Shown one piece after another: positions 1 through 6,603 of a DNA stretch of 8,623 nt. The stretch lies in assembly GCA_027073945.1 (NCBI GenBank), contig JALTEL010000260.1, positions 1 to 8,623 on the forward strand, written 5' to 3'. The stretch is from Caldifarciminota bacterium. Its GTDB lineage: Bacteria; WOR-3; Hydrothermia; UBA1063; CAJXJZ01. The notes below the pieces were generated by a model. The model saw nothing but the letters and a program-made list of their open reading frames with translations. It was not told where the DNA came from and made no database searches. Position 1 is the first letter of the stretch. Each line of letters begins with the position of its first letter. Made by a program: the position numbers and the translations under genes.

Positions 1-617
1 CTATTATACTTTTAGGTGATATTTTTGATTTCTGGATTGAATATAAGAGAGTAATGCTAAAGGCATATTTCAATTTACTCTGTAAGATACGTGCTGAGAT
101 TGAAAAGGGGAAAGAGATCCATTTTATCCCGGGCAATCATGATTTTTATGATACCGATTTCCTTTCGTCAATGGGTATCATTGTCCACAAAAACGGCTTT
201 GTTCTTGAATTGGATGAAAAAAAAATTTTTTTTCACCACGGAGATACGCTGTTTAAAAGCGGGCGGCTGAATAGATTTATTTTTGGGAATGCCGTTGTAA
301 AAGGGATATTCAAAATAATTCATCCTGACATAGGACTTGTCCTTGCTTCAATTGTCTCTAAATTCTCAAGAAAGAAATCCAGGTCTGGTACGGTAAAAAA
401 CGTAAGCAAACGTGTCTATAGTTTATTTCGTAACTATAATGTGGTTATCACTGCACATACTCATCAGCCGTGTGTTTTTAAATGTGAAGAAGGTGTATAT
501 GCAAATCCCGGAGACTGGATTGAACATTCAACTTATCTTGTTATTGAAAATGGAACGGTAAGTCTTTATAATTATCCAAACAATTTGATAGAAAGCACAA
601 CTTGCTTTAAAATTTAG
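1..617 (+). CDS. lpxH: UDP-2,3-diacylglucosamine diphosphatase-like metallophosphoesterase (LpxH family), 5' end missing
   Basis: The reading frame is open from the window edge (first full codon at 3), so the gene continues upstream; the ATG at 54 lies after a conserved motif and is not the start. About 204 residues are visible against roughly 240 for the family, so the N-terminal D-x-H metal motif is missing. Visible calcineurin-type metal motifs, counted from the codon at 3, are GDIFDFW (5-11), GNHD (44-47), HHGD (78-81) and AHTH (151-154, in place of the usual GHTH). The GD-x-F-D-F-W-x-E-Y pattern is typical of COG2908 proteins. LpxH removes UMP from UDP-2,3-diacylglucosamine to give lipid X in lipid A synthesis, at the inner face of the cytoplasmic membrane. 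The next gene, sppA, begins 3 nt after the stop, which fits co-transcription. Membership of the phosphoesterase superfamily is certain; the exact LpxH activity is likely, but a related COG2908 phosphatase is possible. An A9T8 tract lies just before HHGD. Confidence 0.8.
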   Translation, partial: IILLGDIFDFWIEYKRVMLKAYFNLLCKIRAEIEKGKEIHFIPGNHDFYDTDFLSSMGIIVHKNGFVLELDEKKIFFHHGDTLFKSGRLNRFIFGNAVVKGIFKIIHPDIGLVLASIVSKFSRKKSRSGTVKNVSKRVYSLFRNYNVVITAHTHQPCVFKCEEGVYANPGDWIEHSTYLVIENGTVSLYNYPNNLIESTTCFKI

Positions 618-620
618 AAC

Positions 621-1466
621 ATGAAAAGTAAAAATTCAATCTTCATCATAGTGTCCGTAATAATAGTTGCTGCAGCCTTCATTATAGTGCTTGAAGGCTC
701 AAATTTCCACCCGCTCAGGAAGAGTAGAGAAATAGGACTTGTAAAAGTGGAAGGTATTATAGGAAATTCCGAGCGTACTGTAAAATGGATTAAGAAACTG
801 CGAGAGGATAAGGATATAAGAGGTATACTTCTATATGTTAGTTCTCCCGGTGGAGGAGTCGTGGCATCTGATGAGATTTACAGGGCAATAGAAAAATACA
901 AAAAAGAAACCAGGAATCCTGTTGTTGTGTATATGTCTGTGGTTGCCGCATCTGGTGGACTTTATGTATCCTGCGGAGGTGATAAGATAGTTGCAAATCC
1001 GAATACCCTGACCGGGTCAATAGGCGTGATTGCGGAATTTCCGCAATACTATGGGCTTATGAGTAAAATAGGCATTAAAATGAATGTTATAAAATCAGGC
1101 AAGAGGAAGGACATAGGTTCTCCGTTCAGAGATATGACCCCTGATGAGAGAAATATGATGCAGGGCATAATTAACGAGACTTATAATAGATTTGTAAATA
1201 TTGTAAGTAAGAGCAGGGGAATCCCGGTTGATTCGGTGAAAAAATTCGCAGACGGTTCAATTTTCACAGGTTATGATGCAAAAAATATAGGACTTGTCGA
1301 TACACTCGGGGATTTTGAAGATGCCGTTGACATTCTCAAAAATATGGCTCATATAAAGGGAAAGCCCAGAATAGTATCAGCAAAAAAGCCTTTTTCCATA
1401 GTTAAATTCCTGAGTGATAATGCGAAATTGAGTAAGCAGGGGATATTCTACTTAATGCGACTATGA
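621..1466 (+). CDS. sppA: Signal peptide peptidase SppA (S49 serine protease)
   Basis: This 281-residue protein is of the short, single-domain SppA type, like the Bacillus form and unlike the double-length E. coli enzyme. Residues 6-24 form one N-terminal membrane anchor, followed by the protease domain. Characteristic segments are SSPGGGV (74-80), AASGGLYV (109-116) with the probable nucleophile Ser111, TGSIGV (131-136) and GKRKDIGSPFR (160-170) with the probable general base Lys163. The 52-residue Ser-Lys spacing equals that of Bacillus SppA (Ser147/Lys199). The family uses a Ser/Lys dyad to degrade leftover signal peptides in the membrane, with the active site outside the cytoplasm. The start at 621 follows the preceding stop by 3 nt and is needed to include the anchor. 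No clear Shine-Dalgarno precedes it, so translation probably relies on coupling to the upstream gene. The 3' end overlaps purB by 4 nt. Confidence 0.94.
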   Translation: MKSKNSIFIIVSVIIVAAAFIIVLEGSNFHPLRKSREIGLVKVEGIIGNSERTVKWIKKLREDKDIRGILLYVSSPGGGVVASDEIYRAIEKYKKETRNPVVVYMSVVAASGGLYVSCGGDKIVANPNTLTGSIGVIAEFPQYYGLMSKIGIKMNVIKSGKRKDIGSPFRDMTPDERNMMQGIINETYNRFVNIVSKSRGIPVDSVKKFADGSIFTGYDAKNIGLVDTLGDFEDAVDILKNMAHIKGKPRIVSAKKPFSIVKFLSDNAKLSKQGIFYLMRL

Positions 1467-2767
1467 TAAAAAGATACTTACTCCCTGAAATTGAACAGAT
1501 ATTCTCAAGAGAAAAAAAATTTAAGACATGGGTGCAGGTTGAGGTTGAAGTCGCGAAGGCGGAGGAAGCAATAGGCATTATTCCTGAGGGGACTGTTTTA
1601 AAATTATCAGAACAAATTGCCTCTCTTGATATACAGAGAGTTATGGAACTTACAGATAAATTGGAGGAAGAAACAGACCATGAGGTCGTTGCTTTTCTCA
1701 TGGCACTTGAAAATATCTTAGGCGAACCTGCAAAGTACCTGCATTTTGGTATGACTTCCAGTGATCTGCTTGATACGGCAAATGCAATTATACTGAAAGA
1801 TGCTGTTTCAAACATCCTGGACGAGCTTGAACTGCTCATAAATACGTTGAGGTTAAAAATCGTTGAGACAAAATATATTCCCATAATGGGTAGAACGCAT
1901 GGCGTTTATGCAGAACCTACAAGCTTGGGGTTGAAACTACTTTCTTTTTACTCTGAGTTCCTTCGAAACAGAGAAAGGATTACAAGAACGCTTGCGGAGA
2001 TTTCCTACGGAAAGGTATCCGGTGCAGTTGGGAATTACTCTCTGATACCCCCTGAGGTGGAAGAACAGGTACTCGCCAAACTGGGCCTGAAACCTGAACC
2101 TGTTTCCACACAGATAGTTCCCAGAGACAGGTACGCATTTGTCATTTCTTCTTATGCTTTACTGGCGGAGAATATAGAGAGATTTGCCCAGGAAATCCGC
2201 TTGCTTCAGAGAACAGGAACATCCGAACTCAGAGAGCCTTTTTCTGATAAACAAAGAGGCTCATCTGCAATGCCACACAAAAGAAATCCCATAAAATGCG
2301 AGAGACTGATGGGCATGGCCAGACTCATGAGAGGTTATTTAATTCCGTCCCATGAAAATATTGCTCTATGGGATGAAAGAGATATTTCGCATTCTTCGGT
2401 TGAACGAATAATCCTTCCTGATGCTTCGTGTCTGCTTTTCTATATGATAAGATTGATGCGAACCGTAGTGGAAGGGCTCTACTTTGATACAAAAAAAATA
2501 AAAGAAAATATTGATTCTTCCGGCGGATTCTATCTTTCGGAGCCTCTGCTGCTGGCTATTGTGTCAAAGGGGGTAGCGAGAAAAGATGCCTATGTATGGG
2601 TAAAAGAAGCGGCGATCAGGTCTCAAAATGAAGGCATTAGTTTTGCAGAGGCTGTTGCCGAGTCTTCGGATATCAAGAAAATTTTGACTGATGATGAAAT
2701 TAGAAGAGCCCTGTCTCACAATTTCCTGAGAAACATAGACAAAATTTACAAGAGATTCGGATTGTAA
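1463..2767 (+). CDS. purB: Adenylosuccinate lyase
   Basis: This 434-residue protein has the normal length for the short bacterial PurB of the fumarase/aspartase superfamily. It cleaves SAICAR to AICAR plus fumarate and adenylosuccinate to AMP plus fumarate, in purine synthesis in the cytoplasm. The superfamily signature SSAMPHKRNP is at 267-276 and holds the flexible-loop catalytic Ser (267 or 268) and Lys273. Other active-site residues fall at a constant +5 offset from the Bacillus enzyme: His73 in TDHE, His94 in LHFGMTSSD, His146 in GRTHG and Glu280. As expected of a functional enzyme, none is replaced. The ATG shares the ATGA sequence with the stop of sppA, a sign of translational coupling. 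PurB is often placed apart from other pur genes, and here it sits among envelope and lipid genes, so the neighbours do not inform its role. Confidence 0.96.
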   Translation: MIKRYLLPEIEQIFSREKKFKTWVQVEVEVAKAEEAIGIIPEGTVLKLSEQIASLDIQRVMELTDKLEEETDHEVVAFLMALENILGEPAKYLHFGMTSSDLLDTANAIILKDAVSNILDELELLINTLRLKIVETKYIPIMGRTHGVYAEPTSLGLKLLSFYSEFLRNRERITRTLAEISYGKVSGAVGNYSLIPPEVEEQVLAKLGLKPEPVSTQIVPRDRYAFVISSYALLAENIERFAQEIRLLQRTGTSELREPFSDKQRGSSAMPHKRNPIKCERLMGMARLMRGYLIPSHENIALWDERDISHSSVERIILPDASCLLFYMIRLMRTVVEGLYFDTKKIKENIDSSGGFYLSEPLLLAIVSKGVARKDAYVWVKEAAIRSQNEGISFAEAVAESSDIKKILTDDEIRRALSHNFLRNIDKIYKRFGL

Positions 2768-2781
2768 GTGGAGGTTAAGGT

Positions 2782-4503
2782 ATGAAATATCCTGTACAAC
2801 AAGCAGCCATAGGTGTTATGACACTTGGTAAGTTACTTGAACGCAGTGTATCTCTGTACGGAGATAAATTGGCATTGAGAAAAAAGGTTTCGGATACCTG
2901 GTCTTCTTATACTTATACGGAATTATATGATGCTGTTGTGAAAGTAGCCCGTTTTCTCAGAGAAAATGGTTTAAAAAAGGGAGATTTAATTGGAATAATC
3001 TCTGAAAACAGGCCTGAGTGGATAATAGCATATTTTGCCATTCACTGGATTGGCGGAGTTGCAGTGCCGCTGGATTCGAGGGCCAAGCCGAGTGAGATTT
3101 TACACATTGTAAGACACAGCGGGATGAAGGCTGTATTCGCTTCCTGTCGATATCTGGACGTGTTTGCCGAAGTGGACACAGGTAAGAAATCTGTGCTTCG
3201 GTATATTATATGCCTTGATAAAAGGGAAGATTTCCAGAATTTTCCGGACATAATGAACAGATACACTGCTGGAGGAAAAATGGAGGAAGTTTCACTTGCA
3301 GACCTTGCGGTAGTACTCTATACCTCGGGCACAACAGGTAATTCCAAGGCTGTTATGCTCTCTCACAGAAATATTGTTTCAAATGTGAATTCACTTGTAC
3401 AGTGTGTAGAGTTTGACAGTAATGACAGGTTCTTTTCAATTCTTCCCATTCATCATGTATATGAAGCAACTGCCGGCAATCTTCTTGCACTATCCGTCGG
3501 TGCATCAATAACTTATGCACGTTCTCTAAAGTCCAATGTTATGTTTGAGGACATTAAAGCAATAGAACCAACGATAATGCTGGTGGTTCCATTGTTGCTC
3601 GAAAAAATTTTACTCGGGATTTATAAAGGTATAAATGAATCACCTGTTTTCATAAAGGGCCTGTTTGGTTTTTTAAAAGGTACAGCCAGACTCGTAAATG
3701 TTGTTGGTAAGAACAAGGGGAATGTAATATTGTTCAAAAATATAAGAAATAAGATGGGGTTAGGCAAGATAAAATATCTTGTTTCAGGAGGCGCAGCTCT
3801 TCCTGTATGGGTTTCCAAAGGACTCTCAGAATTGGGTTTTCCTATTTTGCAGGGCTATGGCCTGTCTGAAACATCTCCCGTACTTACATTTAATCCCTCC
3901 TGCTGCCCGAAAAATGAAACCGTTGGACTGCCAGTTCCCGATGTTGAGATTCAAATAGCGGGCAAGAATTCTTCCGGAACGGGGGAAATTATTGCAAAAG
4001 GACCAAATGTTATGATGGGATACTATAAAAACAGAGAGGCTACACTCGAAGTTTTTACACCGGATGGTTTCTTTTTAACAGGGGATATCGGTTATTTTGA
4101 TGAAGACGGGTATTTAATCATAACCGGTAGAAAAAAGTCCGTAATTGTCACAAGAGGGGGAAAAAATATCTTTCCCGAGGAGGTTGAATCTGTGATGCTT
4201 CAATCTCCATACATAGAGGAAATTCTCGTTTTGAGAGGCTTTAACAAGGATAATAAAAAAGAGGAAGTACATGCCATTATATATCCGAATTCAGAAGAGC
4301 TTGATAATTATTTTAATACTAAACATATCGAAAATCCCACACTGGATGATGTAAGGGCAGTCATCAAAAATGAACTGGATAAATACGGGCGCCATCTTGC
4401 AGAGTATAAGAGAATAAAAAGATTTTCCTTAAGAGACGAAGAATTTCCAAAAACCACGACAAACAAGATAAAAAGATACCTTTTTGAGGAGCAAGAATTT
4501 TAA
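2782..4503 (+). CDS. Long-chain fatty acid-CoA ligase (AMP-forming acyl-CoA synthetase)
   Basis: This 573-residue member of the ANL adenylating family is closest in pattern to COG1022 long-chain acyl-CoA synthetases. Core motifs occur in order: P-loop-like YTSGTTGNSKAVMLSH (180-195), QGYGLSETSP (357-366), TGD (433-435, ribose-binding Asp) and the hinge/domain-shift region GRKKSVIVTRGGKNIFPEE (449-467). The C-terminal TTTNKIKR (558-565) carries the adenylation Lys at 562. The family activates fatty acids with ATP to acyl-AMP and then transfers the acyl group to CoA; some relatives load acyl carrier protein instead. A hydrophobic stretch near 263-300 may help bind membrane or acyl chain. A strong GGAGG lies at 2770-2774, 7 nt before the ATG. 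Its position after lpxH-like and sppA genes suggests a role in membrane lipid recycling or fatty-acid use. Chain-length preference cannot be read from sequence. Confidence 0.9.
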   Translation: MKYPVQQAAIGVMTLGKLLERSVSLYGDKLALRKKVSDTWSSYTYTELYDAVVKVARFLRENGLKKGDLIGIISENRPEWIIAYFAIHWIGGVAVPLDSRAKPSEILHIVRHSGMKAVFASCRYLDVFAEVDTGKKSVLRYIICLDKREDFQNFPDIMNRYTAGGKMEEVSLADLAVVLYTSGTTGNSKAVMLSHRNIVSNVNSLVQCVEFDSNDRFFSILPIHHVYEATAGNLLALSVGASITYARSLKSNVMFEDIKAIEPTIMLVVPLLLEKILLGIYKGINESPVFIKGLFGFLKGTARLVNVVGKNKGNVILFKNIRNKMGLGKIKYLVSGGAALPVWVSKGLSELGFPILQGYGLSETSPVLTFNPSCCPKNETVGLPVPDVEIQIAGKNSSGTGEIIAKGPNVMMGYYKNREATLEVFTPDGFFLTGDIGYFDEDGYLIITGRKKSVIVTRGGKNIFPEEVESVMLQSPYIEEILVLRGFNKDNKKEEVHAIIYPNSEELDNYFNTKHIENPTLDDVRAVIKNELDKYGRHLAEYKRIKRFSLRDEEFPKTTTNKIKRYLFEEQEF

Positions 4504-4518
4504 AGTAAGGGAGGTAAA

Positions 4519-4908
4519 ATGGCTGAAGAGGATAAAAAGGATGAAGCAGAGCAGGGAAATGAACCTGCAGAGAGTGAGATTTATCAGGGCAAAACAACTG
4601 CATGGCTTGCATATCTGGGAATTTTTCTCATTATTCCGGTTCTCCTATACCCTGAAAATAAGTTCGTCAGATTTCATGTCAGGCAGGGTATCGTCCTTCT
4701 GGGAAGTGAAATACTCTGGGTAATAGTAATCACTATTCTATCCTTTTTCCCTTTCTTAGGTTTTCTATTCCGAAGAATAATCGGCCCTCTTGGCTGGCTG
4801 GCTTTTTTAGGTATATCCATATACGGAATTATAAATGCTGTACGAGGAGAATTTAAGAAAATTCCATATGTGTACGACCTTGCCGATAAATTCAATATAT
4901 ACAGCTAA
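4519..4908 (+). CDS. Small integral membrane protein, DUF4870/Tic20-like
   Basis: This 129-residue protein starts with a hydrophilic, acidic tail (residues 1-25, rich in Glu/Asp/Lys), followed by three hydrophobic segments at about 27-44, 57-83 and 88-106 and a short polar C-terminus. Between helices 1 and 2 it has P-E-N-K-F-V-R-F-H-V-R-Q-G, the FVRFH-x-(K/R)QG pattern typical of DUF4870/COG3296 proteins, which are distantly related to Tic20. Their biochemical function is not established, and I infer none beyond an inner-membrane location. The ATG at 4519 follows GGGAGG (4509-4514) by 4 nt; an overlapping longer-frame ATG at 4484 lies inside the acyl-CoA synthetase gene and encodes an implausible basic peptide. 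It lies 15 nt after that gene, probably as the last member of the same operon, since a promoter-like sequence follows. Confidence 0.8.
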   Translation: MAEEDKKDEAEQGNEPAESEIYQGKTTAWLAYLGIFLIIPVLLYPENKFVRFHVRQGIVLLGSEILWVIVITILSFFPFLGFLFRRIIGPLGWLAFLGISIYGIINAVRGEFKKIPYVYDLADKFNIYS

Positions 4909-4930
4909 ACTGAGCCTTATTTGAGTTTGT

Positions 4931-4959
4931 TTGATTGTTCCATGAATGTATGTTAAAAT
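4931..4959 (+). promoter_or_regulatory. Candidate sigma-70-type promoter for the aminotransferase unit
   Basis: The only sizeable gap between + strand genes (4909-4991) contains TTGATT at 4931-4936, a 17-bp spacer and TAAAAT at 4954-4959. A TG at 4951-4952 is placed exactly as in an extended -10 element. Initiation would be near 4966, giving a leader of about 26 nt that contains the AAGGAGG ribosome site (4981-4987) in front of the ATG at 4992. The pattern is seen directly; promoter activity is inferred and assumes a standard housekeeping sigma factor. Confidence 0.55.
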
Positions 4960-4991
4960 AATAATCAGGTCAAAAAAGAAAAGGAGGTTTT

Positions 4992-6062
4992 ATGCATAAA
5001 AAACTTTTTATACCTGGACCGACAGAAGTCAGCAGGGAAGTGCTGGATGCTCAGGGGAAGTGGATGATAGGTCACAGAATGGAAGAATTCTCCGAGCTGT
5101 TTTACAATACCACGGAAAAAGTTAGAAAGGCTTTAGGTACGGATCATCATGTGCTTATTTACACGTCTTCTGCAACAGGTTTAATGGAGGGCACAATAAG
5201 GAATGTTGTCAAGAAGAACTACCTTTCGACCATATGCGGGGCTTTTTCAGAAAGATGGTATAAGATTGGCAAAACTTGTGGTAAAGAAGGAGATTTTATA
5301 GAGGTAGATTGGGGTAAGGCCATCAAGCCTGAAATGATAGAAGAGAAATTAAAAACGGGAAAGTACGAAGCAGTGCTTGTAACTTATAATGAAACTTCCA
5401 CGGGTGTTTTGAATCCCCTTGCCGAAATAGGGGAGATGATGAAAAATTATCCCGATGTGCTCTTACTTGTTGATGCAGTCAGTGCTATGATGGGTGCCCC
5501 CATTGACATAGACGGATGGGGTATTGACGTGGTTTTTGCAAGTGTGCAGAAATGTTTTGCCATGCCGCCGGGTTTAACGGTTGCCGTTGTCAGTGACAAG
5601 GCTCTCAAAAAAGCTGAGCAGGTTAATGACAGAGGCTATTATTTTGACTTTCTGCAGATGGTGAAAAAGTATGATTCAAAACATCAGACTCCGGCCACAC
5701 CGGCTGTTTCTCTGTTGCAGGCTTTAAACGTGCAGATGGACAGAATGTTAAAAGAGGGCATGGAAAACAGATATAAGAGACATAAACAGATGGCAGAATA
5801 TACAAGGTCATGGGCCCTTGCCAGAGGATTTGAGATGTTTGCAGAAGCCGGATATGAATCTCCCACAGTGACAACAGTAAGAAATAATAAGGGTTTTAGT
5901 GTTGCTGATTTGAATAAAGAGCTTGGTAAAAGAGGATATGCGATATCAAATGGCTATGGGAAGCTGAAAGAGCAGACATTCAGAATAGCCCACATGGGAG
6001 ATACCTCGATCTATGAGTTGAAAGAGTTGCTGTTTAATATAGGGGATATCTGGAATATATAA
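4992..6062 (+). CDS. Class V PLP aminotransferase (alanine-glyoxylate / serine-pyruvate type)
   Basis: This 356-residue protein matches the length of the compact bacterial/archaeal alanine-glyoxylate aminotransferase group. Visible features are PGPTEV (8-13), the GHR substrate-region motif (27-29), SSATGLMEG (59-67, cofactor phosphate loop) and VDAVSAMMG (160-168) with Asp161 for the pyridine nitrogen. Lys187 in ASVQKCF is the likely Schiff-base lysine, and Arg331 in FRIAHMG likely binds the substrate carboxylate. Family members move amino groups among alanine, serine, glycine, glyoxylate, pyruvate and hydroxypyruvate; in some lineages they replace SerC in serine synthesis. Homologues are sometimes labelled 'soluble hydrogenase small subunit', which is probably a misnomer here. 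AAGGAGG (4981-4987) precedes the ATG by 4 nt. It is the first gene of the second + strand unit, and its last codons overlap the putative start of the lipoprotein gene. Nearby gcvPB supports a link with glycine/serine metabolism. Substrate choice is uncertain. Confidence 0.88.
   Translation: MHKKLFIPGPTEVSREVLDAQGKWMIGHRMEEFSELFYNTTEKVRKALGTDHHVLIYTSSATGLMEGTIRNVVKKNYLSTICGAFSERWYKIGKTCGKEGDFIEVDWGKAIKPEMIEEKLKTGKYEAVLVTYNETSTGVLNPLAEIGEMMKNYPDVLLLVDAVSAMMGAPIDIDGWGIDVVFASVQKCFAMPPGLTVAVVSDKALKKAEQVNDRGYYFDFLQMVKKYDSKHQTPATPAVSLLQALNVQMDRMLKEGMENRYKRHKQMAEYTRSWALARGFEMFAEAGYESPTVTTVRNNKGFSVADLNKELGKRGYAISNGYGKLKEQTFRIAHMGDTSIYELKELLFNIGDIWNI
6041..6045 (+). promoter_or_regulatory. Putative ribosome binding site for the AUA-start lipoprotein gene
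   Basis: AGGGG lies inside the end of the aminotransferase gene, 9 nt before the ATA at 6055. It matches the Shine-Dalgarno consensus with one G:U wobble. It supports initiation at 6055 rather than at the TTG at 6088, but it is short and could be chance. Confidence 0.35.
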
Positions 6063-6603
6063 GTACGTAGTTTTTTTATCAGTTCTCTTGCTTTCATGCG
6101 CAGAGCGCTATATGGTTAAAGAAGGTGAGAGTGCAACACGCGATTTTATAAACCTGTATAAGCACAGTAAAGTTTATGTTACAAAAGGCAAAGTTAGGTA
6201 TCATTTTGTATCCAGTACCGTTAAAATGCAGGGTATTGGGGAGTTCGTGTTAAAAGGGGATACGCTGTTCTTCACAAACAATGGAATTATATTTGGAGGT
6301 GAATATGCGATTGCGCTCAGTGACATAAAAGTCCCCGCCAGCAAATTACTATTCGGTTATTTTTTTGATAATTATGTTCCGAAAAGCCTGACTGTCATTA
6401 AAGAAATTATGAAGAACAACAGAAAAACATTTTTAATAACACTGCATGACAGAAGATATTCCTTGAGATTCAAAAAAAATAGGCTCGAGCAGATTCGCCA
6501 TGGCAAAGATTACGCAGCTTTCACTTATAGAAGGGGTATGCTTTACAGCATAACCGCAAATGCCGGGAATAGATACCTGGAGGCTATTTTTGATTTCCAT
6601 TGA
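6055..6603 (+). CDS. Putative lipoprotein of unknown function, probable non-canonical ATA start
   Basis: I do not recognise this family. The frame is open from 6043 (in-frame stop TAG at 6040-6042) to 6603, but it holds no ATG or GTG before 6112. The first standard start is the TTG at 6088, which would remove almost all of a convincing type II signal peptide. Read from the ATA at 6055, the N-terminus has a lysine at 3, a hydrophobic core at 4-13 and LLSC at 12-15, with Cys15 as the predicted lipidated residue. The total is then 182 residues, overlapping the aminotransferase by 8 nt. The mature part alternates short hydrophobic and polar stretches suggestive of beta strands and is basic toward the C-terminus. 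Loose resemblance to LolB/DUF4292-type outer-membrane lipoproteins is only a hypothesis. The coding region is very likely real, as it is 180 codons, fits the operon tightly and is followed by an overlapping gene. A sequencing error or ATG-to-ATA mutation at 6055-6057 is an alternative. Confidence 0.72.
   Translation: MYKYVVFLSVLLLSCAERYMVKEGESATRDFINLYKHSKVYVTKGKVRYHFVSSTVKMQGIGEFVLKGDTLFFTNNGIIFGGEYAIALSDIKVPASKLLFGYFFDNYVPKSLTVIKEIMKNNRKTFLITLHDRRYSLRFKKNRLEQIRHGKDYAAFTYRRGMLYSITANAGNRYLEAIFDFH
6579..6583 (+). promoter_or_regulatory. Ribosome binding site that decides the NUDIX start
   Basis: GGAGG sits 6 nt before an in-frame TTG at 6590 and downstream of the ATG at 6560, so it can serve only the TTG. 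The ATG at 6560 has no comparable site upstream. Confidence 0.65.

Noticed and set aside
54..617. ATG at 54 as the true start of the phosphoesterase gene
   Set aside because: The same frame upstream encodes the conserved GDIFDFW metal motif, so the gene is cut by the window edge rather than starting here.
1402..1884. 160-codon open frame on the minus strand
   Set aside because: It is antisense to the end of sppA and to purB, both strongly supported. Its product is Ser/Ile/Phe-rich with no motif, as expected from a complementary-strand shadow.
4484..4723. Overlapping 79-codon + strand frame across the start of the membrane protein gene
   Set aside because: It starts inside the acyl-CoA synthetase gene with no ribosome site and gives a basic, motif-free peptide. 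The other frame has a Shine-Dalgarno, clear helices and a family motif.
4907..4928. AAACT...AGTTT inverted repeat after the small membrane protein gene, a possible terminator
   Set aside because: The stem is only 5 A/T-rich pairs with a 12-base loop and no clear T-tract, so it is too weak to call.
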